A stretch of 47,465 bases of DNA from Eubacterium sp. (lineage in GTDB: Bacteria; Bacillota; Clostridia; Lachnospirales; Lachnospiraceae), in contig JAGBNF010000017.1 of assembly GCA_017634555.1 (NCBI GenBank), positions 1 to 47,465 on the forward strand, given 5' to 3'. How positions within the stretch are numbered: the stretch's first letter is position 1; the number at the start of each line of letters is the position of its first letter. Of this stretch, positions 8,038 to 15,621 are shown piece by piece. The notes beneath the pieces were generated by a model, which was not told the DNA's origin, did not search any database, and worked only from the letters and a program-made list of their open reading frames with translations. Position numbers and translations under genes: made by a program.

Positions 8038-8337
8038 ATGTTAAATATCGAAAAAAAATCGGATGGTAAAAACCTTAGTTTTGCGTTGTCAGGAAGACTT
8101 GATACTACAACAGCTCCTGACCTTGAGAAGGAAGTAAAGGAAAATATTGAGGGTGTTGAGAAACTTGATTTTGATTTTTCAGATCTGGCATATATCTCAT
8201 CTGCCGGACTCAGAGTGCTTCTTTCTGCTCAAAAGATTATGAATAAACAGGGAGAAATGATTGTAAAGAACTGTTCAGATGAGATCAAGGATATCTTTGA
8301 GGTTACGGGTTTTTCAGATATTCTCACAATAGAGTAA
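8038..8337 (+). CDS. STAS-domain anti-anti-sigma-type antagonist, copy 2
   Basis: A 99-residue near-twin of the protein at 6253-6552. The changes are conservative (E9D, S11K, D35E, A48S, V75I, E86D), and the phosphorylatable serine in YISSAGL is kept. It follows the same TTAGGAGG ribosome binding site. A remnant of a MATE-fused HATPase domain lies just downstream, so this copy may once have belonged to a duplicated STAS-MATE unit. Retention of two almost identical antagonists suggests a dosage role or two different HATPase partners. Confidence 0.92.
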   Translation: MLNIEKKSDGKNLSFALSGRLDTTTAPDLEKEVKENIEGVEKLDFDFSDLAYISSAGLRVLLSAQKIMNKQGEMIVKNCSDEIKDIFEVTGFSDILTIE

Positions 8338-8392
8338 CTGAGAAAGAAAATAGAAAGCCAGGGTATATAAATGTACTCATAAAAGGGGTGGA

Positions 8393-8573
8393 CTTAGTGG
8401 ATTTATATTAAGTGGACTTATGAAGGCTCATCAGGATGAAAAAGCTTATCTTGTAACTACCGGATATAATCGAAACATGATACGTTTTTCGCACACTGAA
8501 CACAGAGGATAATGTAATTAGATTCAGATATAGAATTATCAAAAGGGATTCTGGTATAGGAGTCAGTGAAGGT
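8393..8573 (+). pseudogene. Remnant of HATPase coding sequence upstream of the NRPS
   Basis: Codons 8393-8512 encode LSGFILSGLMKAHQDEKAY then LVTTGYNRNMIRF and a stop. This is a close match to the C-terminal end of the MATE-HATPase fusion at 13150-13263 (GFILSGLMEAHEEKAY, TTTGYNRNMMRF). After it, in frame with the NRPS and running into its start, comes VIRFRYRIIKRDSGIGVS, which resembles the G1 box of a histidine-kinase-type ATPase. Neither piece has a start or enough length to function. They look like debris from a duplicated transporter or sensor gene, left when the NRPS or the second STAS copy was inserted. Confidence 0.6.
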
Positions 8574-11567
8574 ATGAGAGTTGAAGAGATAGACATTTTT
8601 GAAAGATTTAATTCGCTTTTAAGGGATTGTCCGAATCATGTAATCCTTAGCGAAGGTCCTGCTGAAACTGATATAACAGTAGCACAGTTGGATATTCTTT
8701 CCGGAAAGGTATACAGGTACCTTAAGGACAAGAACTTCGGTAAAGAGGATATGATATGCATACTTCTGCCGAGAGGAACAGCAGTTGCCATAGCCATGCT
8801 GGGTATATGGAAAGCCGGAGCGGCGGCCGTTATTATTGATGAGAATAGTCCTGTGGAAAGAACAGAATATATACAGAAGGATTGCGGATGTGTTCTTGTT
8901 TTTGATGAGCAGATTTGGAAAGAAATCTTATGTTTAGAACCACTGGAGGGACATGAACCAATTGATCCTCATGCGGCCGCCTTCGCAGTTTATACATCAG
9001 GAACAAGTGGGAATCCTAAAGGAGTTTTGCATGAATACGGCAGGATTCCGATTACTTTTGCATCTTATCGTTGGAAAGGTGTTTCAATAAGTCAGCGCAA
9101 CGATATCATTATCCTGTACTTTCCGCTTAACTTTGTAGCTTCGATCATGTTTATGATTATAAGCTGGATGATCGGAACCAAGCTTCTCGTCGTTCCTTAT
9201 TCTGTATCCAAGGATCCGTTGAAAATAATGGAGTTTTTAGTGGAGAACAAAGTGACATTGGCGTTTATTCCTCCATCATTGTTCAGAACACAAAAAAGCT
9301 TTGGACCATATCTGAAAAAGGTCATTCTTTCTTCTGAACCAGCGCATGGAATATGGAAGGATCCTTCGGAAATGATGGTATTTAATGGGTATTGCAGTAC
9401 GGAGACAGCCTGTGGACTGCTGGTATCCGTGCTTGATAAGCCAAGTGTTGCAGCCCCGGTGGGATTGCCTCAATATAATGTCGGTATATATCTTATAAAT
9501 GATGATGGCAATCCGGTTGAAAAGGGTGAAACGGGGGAGCTTTGCTTTGATGCTCCGTTCACAAGAGGGTATATCAATCAGCCTGAACAAACTGCCAAGT
9601 CTTTCGTAAATGGTATCTTTCATAGTGGCGATCTTGCAAGACAAATGAGTGACGGGCAGTATCAGATTGTTGGAAGGATCAGTGACACAATCAAGATTAA
9701 CGGTAAAAGAGTAGAACCGAATGAGGTTGAAGAAGCCATCAAGCGTGTTACAGGTCTTGAATGGACTGCCGTCAGAAGCATTAGAGACATAAATGGTATG
9801 CATCTCGCTGCATATCATTTGGGGGATGTTGAGACCGGAATAATCGAACTCCGGGAGAAACTAGGTCAGATTCTGCCTTACTACATGTTGCCTTCCTATT
9901 TTGTGAAAATTGATTCAATCCCAAGACTCCATAATGGAAAAATGAACAGAAAGGCCCTTCCCAGACCTTCTGTTTCTGATTATTTAAGAGAGTATGTTCC
10001 GCTAACCAATGAGACGGAAGAGATAATATGTAATGCTATGCAGAAAGTGCTGAAGGTAAAGAGGATTGGGAAAAATGATGATTTTTTCCTCCTTGGCGGA
10101 GATTCGCTATCTTCCATGAAATTGATCGTTGAGACCGGACTCAGCGGACTTACCTTTGAAGATATTTATTTAGGTTGTACAGTTTCAGGTATTGCAGAGC
10201 GATATCTCAGTAAAACCAGTCGTACGAAGGTGAATGCCGAGAAGATTAATTCGGAAGCTATCTTAAGGTCTCATCCTTTGACAGTAGAACAGAAGTATAT
10301 ACTTAATTACGAGCTTTATACGCCTAATACTACTATGTATAACAACCCGGCTTTATGTAGATTTAATAATGTGGATGCAGAAGACCTGGCGGCGGCAATT
10401 AATAAAACAATACGGAATCATCCTGCGCTCCTTACCATATTTTATTATGAGAATGGAGAGTATAAGCAACGATATGCTCCTGAATTGATGCGCGAAATTA
10501 CCGTGGAGAGGATTTCGGATGAAGAAATTGAGACTCTGCGAGAAACTATGGTACAGCCGTTTAATGAGGTGACTGACAGCCTTCTTTGGCGTAGCAGGGT
10601 TTTCAGTGCACCGTCCGGAAATTATGTATTCTTTGATGTTCATCATTTGATCTTTGATGGAACATCTTATTGGCTGTTTATGAGCAATCTGCAAAAATGT
10701 CTTTCCGGAAAGGAACCTGTGCCGGATTACTATTATTATATTCTAGAACAGCGCGAAAACGAGATAACCGTTGCTCTGCATGATGAAGCAAAGGCATATT
10801 TTGAGAAAAGATATGCAGAAGTAAAATGTGTGCATAATCTGCCATATGATTATGACTCTGATGAAAACGATGCAGGAGATATAGATATAGATCTGCAATT
10901 TACCGATGATGATTATGATGCATTCGAAGTATCAACCGGAATAGGAAGGAATGGTTTATTCCTTATAGCAGGTCTGCTTGCGTTAAGTTCGATAACCAAC
11001 ACCGACACTGTTATGGTTACTTGGATATACAATGGCAGAAAAGATATTGATTCAATGAACAGCGTTGGCATGTTGTTCTACACATTACCGCTAATGCTTA
11101 CTGTCACAGATAATCTTACAATCGAAGAAATGCTGATGGATATAAAAGATCAAATGAATAATTCCCTGAAATATAGTTCTTGTTCATTTGTCAGTTCAAC
11201 CTATGTGTCCCCTGTGAAGGATGACTGTATCTGTTTCATGCTGCAGGATGATGCAAGATCCCTTTCCGAAAACTGGGAGCACCCATTTGAAATGTTGGAT
11301 ATTGCTATAAATAACAGGGCGTCGCAGACATCTCTTGATGTGGAGATTATGACGAATGGCGATGAGCCAAATCTTTATCTTGACTATGCAGCTAGTCTTT
11401 ATAATACGGATACAATTGTGCATTATGGTAATCTGATCAGGAGTATTGCAGATAAACTCATATATTACAGAGATTGTCAGGACATTTATGTAAAGGAAAT
11501 TATTAATAAATGTGAAAGTGAGGGTCCTGCGAGAATAAATGAATATAAAAACATTTTGCAAAAATAA
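8574..11567 (+). CDS. Single-module NRPS, domain order A-PCP-C
   Basis: A 997-residue protein. The adenylation domain (about 1-465) has A3 YTSGTSGNPKGV (~139), A5 NGYCSTETACG (~271), A6 GELCF, A7 HSGDLAR (~349), A8 GRISDTIKINGKR (~366) and A10 NGKMNRKALP (~455) with its catalytic lysine. The carrier domain has FFLLGGDSLSSMKLI with the phosphopantetheine serine (~510). The condensation domain (about 560-990) has an intact HHLIFDG (HHxxxDG, ~690). There is no thioesterase or reductase, so the terminal C domain probably transfers the loaded residue to a free amine or another acceptor. The specificity code could not be read with confidence. The gene overlaps the MATE gene by 29 bases, which indicates coupled translation with the exporter. 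The start is the first ATG after AGGAG (8558-8562). Confidence 0.9.
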   Translation: MRVEEIDIFERFNSLLRDCPNHVILSEGPAETDITVAQLDILSGKVYRYLKDKNFGKEDMICILLPRGTAVAIAMLGIWKAGAAAVIIDENSPVERTEYIQKDCGCVLVFDEQIWKEILCLEPLEGHEPIDPHAAAFAVYTSGTSGNPKGVLHEYGRIPITFASYRWKGVSISQRNDIIILYFPLNFVASIMFMIISWMIGTKLLVVPYSVSKDPLKIMEFLVENKVTLAFIPPSLFRTQKSFGPYLKKVILSSEPAHGIWKDPSEMMVFNGYCSTETACGLLVSVLDKPSVAAPVGLPQYNVGIYLINDDGNPVEKGETGELCFDAPFTRGYINQPEQTAKSFVNGIFHSGDLARQMSDGQYQIVGRISDTIKINGKRVEPNEVEEAIKRVTGLEWTAVRSIRDINGMHLAAYHLGDVETGIIELREKLGQILPYYMLPSYFVKIDSIPRLHNGKMNRKALPRPSVSDYLREYVPLTNETEEIICNAMQKVLKVKRIGKNDDFFLLGGDSLSSMKLIVETGLSGLTFEDIYLGCTVSGIAERYLSKTSRTKVNAEKINSEAILRSHPLTVEQKYILNYELYTPNTTMYNNPALCRFNNVDAEDLAAAINKTIRNHPALLTIFYYENGEYKQRYAPELMREITVERISDEEIETLRETMVQPFNEVTDSLLWRSRVFSAPSGNYVFFDVHHLIFDGTSYWLFMSNLQKCLSGKEPVPDYYYYILEQRENEITVALHDEAKAYFEKRYAEVKCVHNLPYDYDSDENDAGDIDIDLQFTDDDYDAFEVSTGIGRNGLFLIAGLLALSSITNTDTVMVTWIYNGRKDIDSMNSVGMLFYTLPLMLTVTDNLTIEEMLMDIKDQMNNSLKYSSCSFVSSTYVSPVKDDCICFMLQDDARSLSENWEHPFEMLDIAINNRASQTSLDVEIMTNGDEPNLYLDYAASLYNTDTIVHYGNLIRSIADKLIYYRDCQDIYVKEIINKCESEGPARINEYKNILQK

Positions 11568-13263
11568 GTTTAATTCAATGCTTATATCAGGTACATTTAC
11601 TATGGCTGTTTTGTATCTTATGATGCTTAGCGATAGTATTATAGCCGGTCACTTTATTGGGGAGAAAGGTATAGCTGCTATTAATGCAATTACTCCAATA
11701 ACAGGTATATCTACTTTCTTTGGGTGCATGGTTTCTACCGGATCCAGTATTGTATACAGCCAGGATATCGGTGCAATGAGAAAAAAACATGCTGATCAGA
11801 TATATGGGCAGGGATTAATTGTTACTATTGTTATAGGTATCATTTCAGCCGTCATCCTTTATTTTGTACGTGATTTATACTTTAGCATGAGTGGTGTTGC
11901 AGGAGAAATATATGATAGAGCTTTAGAGTACTATAAACTCACGCCTATTAATATTTTTTTGACAGTCCTTGTTTATTATCTGGAAGACATGGTATTCAGT
12001 GATGGCGATGAACTGATAAATAATCTGGGTTATATATTCCAGATTGGAGGGAATATTGTATGTTCCGTAATTCTGGCAAAGCATTATGGTATGCTGGGTA
12101 TAATTATAGGATCTATTATAGGGAATGGGCTTGGCATTATAGTATCCCTCATCCATTTTTTCAGAAAATGCAATACCCTCCATTTTGTTTGGTACTTTAA
12201 TATAAAAGAGTTTATTAAGACAGCGCGTTTCAGTATAGTAGATGCAGTGATATATCTATGCTGGTCAGCTATGGATTATGTTTTGATAAGCTATGTGTCG
12301 GCGCATTATGGAGAGACTGGACTGATTACTCTTGCGATAGTAGTAAGCCTTATAGAGTTCGGCGTAGTTTTGGATGGCGTTGGAATGGCGATTCAGCCGC
12401 TTCTTGGAACATATTTGGGTGAGAAAAATCATGTTCTTATTAAAAGATTAATGCGTATGGCTGTAAAAGCGGCTGTTTTAGAGGGAGTAATAGTAAACGT
12501 TCTGGTAATTGTTTTTGCCAAGCAGTTTTGTGCTCTTTTCGGAATAACATCCGGGACAGCGCTGGCTCCTTCCATAGCTGCGGTTAGGATCGTTTCTTGT
12601 GGACTTATATTTTGCAGTACGGTTTCTCTTTTTACATCTTACTACATGCTGATAGAACATATAGGTCTTTCGGTAGCGGTTACAGTTCTTAAAGATGGTA
12701 TTTTATACTCATTCTTGCCGATTTTCGGTTCGGTCATAGCGGGTGAAAATGGAATGTGGATAGCATTTATTATTGCACCGATAGTAACACTCATTATATC
12801 ACTGGCATATATTTATCTACGGTATGGAAAAGAATTATTCCCTTATTTGATAAAGGATATGGACTCGGAAATATTGGTTTTTGATGATGTTTTGACAAAG
12901 GAGACGGCAACAGGTCTTTCGGAAAAGGTTGAAAAACTACTCGAAGAGCATAACTATCCTAAAGGTATAGTCAATAAAGCAGCTTTATTTGTTGAGGAGA
13001 TCGGACTTACAATTCTTGAACAGAATAAGAAAGAGAAGAAAAAACTGTTTATTGAGCTTTCCGTGGTTTTCGAAGAGAAAGGTACACTCATCATAGAACG
13101 TGATTCGGGAATAATATTCGATATTACAGATCCTGATCAGAAGATAGAAGGGTTGAGTGGATTTATACTCAGCGGTCTCATGGAAGCGCATGAGGAAAAA
13201 GCTTATCTTACAACTACGGGTTATAATCGCAATATGATGAGATTTCCGTTAAAAAAATCTTAG
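11539..13263 (+). CDS. MATE-family exporter fused to a C-terminal RsbW-like HATPase domain
   Basis: A 574-residue protein. Residues 1 to about 435 form a MATE multidrug/toxin exporter with about 12 hydrophobic helices (DSIIAGHFIGEKGIAAINAI at the start is typical). Residues 445-574 are soluble. They carry ALFVEEIGLTIL, like an N-box, then LIIERDSGIIFD, like a G1 box, and end GFILSGLMEAHEEKAY, which reads as a degenerate GHKL/RsbW-type ATPase domain. The gene starts inside the NRPS 3' end, so it likely exports the NRPS product. The fused kinase-like domain would let the STAS proteins of the cluster control transport directly; that is inference, but the domain architecture is visible. Confidence 0.85.
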   Translation: MNIKTFCKNKFNSMLISGTFTMAVLYLMMLSDSIIAGHFIGEKGIAAINAITPITGISTFFGCMVSTGSSIVYSQDIGAMRKKHADQIYGQGLIVTIVIGIISAVILYFVRDLYFSMSGVAGEIYDRALEYYKLTPINIFLTVLVYYLEDMVFSDGDELINNLGYIFQIGGNIVCSVILAKHYGMLGIIIGSIIGNGLGIIVSLIHFFRKCNTLHFVWYFNIKEFIKTARFSIVDAVIYLCWSAMDYVLISYVSAHYGETGLITLAIVVSLIEFGVVLDGVGMAIQPLLGTYLGEKNHVLIKRLMRMAVKAAVLEGVIVNVLVIVFAKQFCALFGITSGTALAPSIAAVRIVSCGLIFCSTVSLFTSYYMLIEHIGLSVAVTVLKDGILYSFLPIFGSVIAGENGMWIAFIIAPIVTLIISLAYIYLRYGKELFPYLIKDMDSEILVFDDVLTKETATGLSEKVEKLLEEHNYPKGIVNKAALFVEEIGLTILEQNKKEKKKLFIELSVVFEEKGTLIIERDSGIIFDITDPDQKIEGLSGFILSGLMEAHEEKAYLTTTGYNRNMMRFPLKKS

Positions 13264-13290
13264 AGATAAATTACCAGGAGATTGTTTTAT

Positions 13291-13866
13291 ATGAAAATAT
13301 TATTCATTAATGCTTGTGTCAGAGCCGAATCAAGAACCAAGAGACTTGCTGATAAATTGTTGCAAATGATGAATGAAACATACGATGAGGTGTGTTTAAT
13401 GGATATCCCGTTTCCTGTAGTAGATGAAAACTTTCTTAATGAGAGGGCACGCCTTGCTTCTGAAGAAGAGTGTGATAATCCTATGATTAAGTTAGCAAAA
13501 CAGTTTGCCGAAGCAGAGGAGATAGTGATAGCGGCACCTTATTGGGATCTTTCGTTTCCGGCGGCATTGAAACAATATTTAGAACAGATTAATGTAGTTG
13601 GTATTACATTTAAATACTCAGAAGAAGGAATACCGGTAGGGCTTTGCAAGGCGAAAAGTCTTTTTATGGTTTCTACGGCAGGTGGTTTATATGCACCGGA
13701 AGAATATGGATTTGGTTATATAAAAGCATTGGCAGAAAATTATTATGGTATTAAAAATGTAAGGCATATTAAAGCACTGGGACTTGATATAGTGGGGGCG
13801 GACGAAGAGCGGATTCTGTTGGATGCCGAAAAAGAAATCCGGGAAATAGGAAACTGTTTTATATAG
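13291..13866 (+). CDS. Flavodoxin-fold NAD(P)H-dependent oxidoreductase (azoreductase/quinone reductase-like)
   Basis: The protein is 191 residues from ATG 13291, chosen because AGGAG sits 10 bases upstream; an in-frame TTG at 13282 has no such site. MKILFINACVRAESRTKRLAD is the N-terminal phosphate-binding loop of flavodoxin-like FMN reductases. VIAAPYWDLSFPAALKQYLEQ and FMVSTAGGLY match the FMN-contacting loops of the AzoR/MdaB group. It follows the MATE gene by 27 bases, in the same unit. A tailoring or detoxifying role for the NRPS product is possible but unproven. Confidence 0.8.
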   Translation: MKILFINACVRAESRTKRLADKLLQMMNETYDEVCLMDIPFPVVDENFLNERARLASEEECDNPMIKLAKQFAEAEEIVIAAPYWDLSFPAALKQYLEQINVVGITFKYSEEGIPVGLCKAKSLFMVSTAGGLYAPEEYGFGYIKALAENYYGIKNVRHIKALGLDIVGADEERILLDAEKEIREIGNCFI

Positions 13867-14026
13867 ATAAAAATATCGACTCGGAGGGAATACTCAGTTA
13901 TCTGAGAGCGGTACATTTTATGCATGCTGTTCTTAAGGATGATAAGGGTACTGCGGAAATGCGGTTCGATACTTGAAGGCCTGACAGGTATGGTCTGGGA
14001 TGAAACTATATAACAGATTTATTAAA
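13867..14026 (+). pseudogene. Possible short frameshifted coding remnant
   Basis: Downstream of the oxidoreductase the bases encode a coding-like stretch (SEGILSYLRAVHFMHAV and AEMRFDT, then stop). One base off, it continues as LEGLTGMVWDETI and stops at about 14013. It has no start codon and matches no family I recognise. It may be the 3' end of a lost gene; it could also be untranslated 3' sequence. Confidence 0.25.
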
Positions 14027-14050
14027 AAGAAGTCTTAGGGCTTCTTTTTT
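14027..14050 (+). terminator. Terminator ending the NRPS/MATE cluster
   Basis: The arms AAGAAGTC (14027-14034) and GGCTTCTT (14039-14046) are followed by a T run. It separates the accessory cluster from the Hsp70-GrpE gene. Confidence 0.7.
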
Positions 14051-14064
14051 CTTTAAAAAACAGA

Positions 14065-14083
14065 TATAATGACATAAATGTCA
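14065..14083 (+). promoter_or_regulatory. -10 box with adjacent palindrome before the Hsp70-GrpE gene
   Basis: TATAAT at 14065-14070 is followed directly by the palindrome TGACATAAATGTCA (14070-14083), at the expected transcription start. The -35 region (about 14042-14047) is poor. A repressor site overlapping the start is plausible. It is neither a CIRCE (HrcA) nor a CtsR heptad. Confidence 0.45.
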
Positions 14084-14120
14084 AAAATCTAGTCATTTAT
14101 ATGAAAGAGGGAAATCATAA

Positions 14121-15536
14121 ATGGAAAAAGTTATAGGACTGCATTTCTGGGAAGAGAAGGCTGAGATCAGCTGGTGTGACGGAGACTCGATCGTAACAGG
14201 TGCGATAGAGATGCCGTTTGACATTAGGAAGACAAGCATCCTGAGAGTCGACAGCTCATTTAAGAGAGCCTTTGAGACCATAGCGGAATTCCTGGCCAGA
14301 GAAGCGGGCATAGATAAATTCTACACGGTTCTCTGCGTTCCGGATCATTACGGTATTGAAGAAATGACGGCTATCTTCAGAATGGCTGAGGATTACGATA
14401 TATCAATAGTAAGGATCGTAACCGAAACCATGGCACTTGCCATGCATATTCTGATGGAGTACGGAGTTAATGAGAGGATCATTACCGGATTTATATCGGG
14501 AAGAAATCTCGGACTTGCCGAGTTCGACCTCAGCAGCGGTATGGTCAACAAGACCGATACTTATATTGCCGGAATCTGGAACAGTTCGTCACTTTTCAAG
14601 ACAAAGTTCTGCCATAGCTACAGCGAGAGAATGATGGACAGAACAGAGGCTGTGGGAATATTCTATGCAGGAACTATGTCTGACTGTCTTCAGTTCGATC
14701 AGATAATGAAGACCTATGTTGCAAGATCCAATGATTTCATCAATCGTGAGATAGAGATAAAAATGATAGACAGCGTGGGGATTATCGAAGGACTTGGCTA
14801 TATAGCCGGTTCTGTAGAGAGGCTTCCTTCGTTTATCGGAGTTAAGTATTCGGACCTTCTGTCTCCGTTCGGATTTACCTTAGCCGTAGGTGGAGAAATG
14901 TATCCCGTATTCGATGAGGGTACAAGAGTTCCGGCGGCTGTAGAAACAGAGCTCAGACGTATCAATGAACCGAAGACTTCATATGTAGAGTTCACACTGT
15001 TTGAAAATAAGGGAAATAAGTTTGAAAATATCCGTATGTTCAGAATGCCGAAGAAAAAGCTGAACGGATATTTCAATAAGCTTATAAAGGTTTCTGCTGA
15101 AGCTGATATTGATAAGAGGATAAATCTTGTTTTCTATGATGCTGAGAGAGACAGAGAGATGATAGTTCCTATTATAGAAGCAATGGATGATGACGAGATA
15201 AAGGTTGAACACCAGGAGAGCGTAGAAGGAATCATCAAGAAGCTGCTTCCTATAGTAGACAGCCTGGAGTATGCTGTTAAGTTCTCGAAGGATGAGAGTA
15301 ATCCGTACTATCAGGGAATCGTACAGTCATATAACAAGGCAGTACAGACACTTGCGGATAACGGTATCACTCAGATAAACGGTGAAGGCGAGGAATTTGA
15401 TTATAATCTGCATAATGCGGTGGCTCAGGTATCGGATCCGAATCTCCCTGAAAATACCATAAAACAGGTTATGCAGACCGGTTATATGTATCAGGGTAAG
15501 GTGCTCAGAGCGGCATCTGTTATCGTTGTTTCTTAA
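14121..15536 (+). CDS. Hsp70-like protein fused to a C-terminal GrpE domain
   Basis: A 471-residue protein with two chaperone modules. Residues 1-245 resemble a degenerate Hsp70 ATPase domain. VLCVPDHYGIEEMTAIFRMA then IVRIVTETMALAMHI corresponds to the VPAxF...A...AGL...EPTAAAL segment of DnaK, followed by GFISGRNLGLAEFDL. Residues 250-350 fit the beta substrate-binding domain (FGFTLAVGGEMYPVFDEGTRVPAAV). Residues about 365-471 are a clear GrpE head (KKLLPIVDSLEYAVKF, EEFDYNLHNAV, TGYMYQGKVLRAASVIVVS). GrpE is the nucleotide-exchange factor of DnaK and is normally a separate protein. The usual DnaK phosphate loops (GTTNS, DLGGGT) are not conserved, so ATPase activity is doubtful. It is a specialised paralog, not the housekeeping DnaK or GrpE, and sits next to an Mre11/Rad50-like pair. 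Confidence 0.8.
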   Translation: MEKVIGLHFWEEKAEISWCDGDSIVTGAIEMPFDIRKTSILRVDSSFKRAFETIAEFLAREAGIDKFYTVLCVPDHYGIEEMTAIFRMAEDYDISIVRIVTETMALAMHILMEYGVNERIITGFISGRNLGLAEFDLSSGMVNKTDTYIAGIWNSSSLFKTKFCHSYSERMMDRTEAVGIFYAGTMSDCLQFDQIMKTYVARSNDFINREIEIKMIDSVGIIEGLGYIAGSVERLPSFIGVKYSDLLSPFGFTLAVGGEMYPVFDEGTRVPAAVETELRRINEPKTSYVEFTLFENKGNKFENIRMFRMPKKKLNGYFNKLIKVSAEADIDKRINLVFYDAERDREMIVPIIEAMDDDEIKVEHQESVEGIIKKLLPIVDSLEYAVKFSKDESNPYYQGIVQSYNKAVQTLADNGITQINGEGEEFDYNLHNAVAQVSDPNLPENTIKQVMQTGYMYQGKVLRAASVIVVS

Positions 15537-15548
15537 TAAAGCTTTTAC

Positions 15549-15576
15549 TTGATTTGTCAGATTTATAAGTTATAAT
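15549..15576 (+). promoter_or_regulatory. Promoter before the Mre11-like gene
   Basis: TTGATT (15549-15554), a 16-base spacer and a perfect TATAAT (15571-15576). It lies between the Hsp70-GrpE gene and the phosphoesterase gene, so the last two genes can be expressed alone as well as by read-through. Confidence 0.6.
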
Positions 15577-15621
15577 TAGAGTGTTGCTTTGAATAATAAT
15601 ATGTAGAGAAGGGCAGGATAT

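Noticed and set aside
14050-14120. CIRCE or CtsR heat-shock operator before the Hsp70-GrpE gene
   Set aside because: The palindrome TGACATAAATGTCA matches neither the HrcA inverted repeat nor the CtsR heptad repeat.
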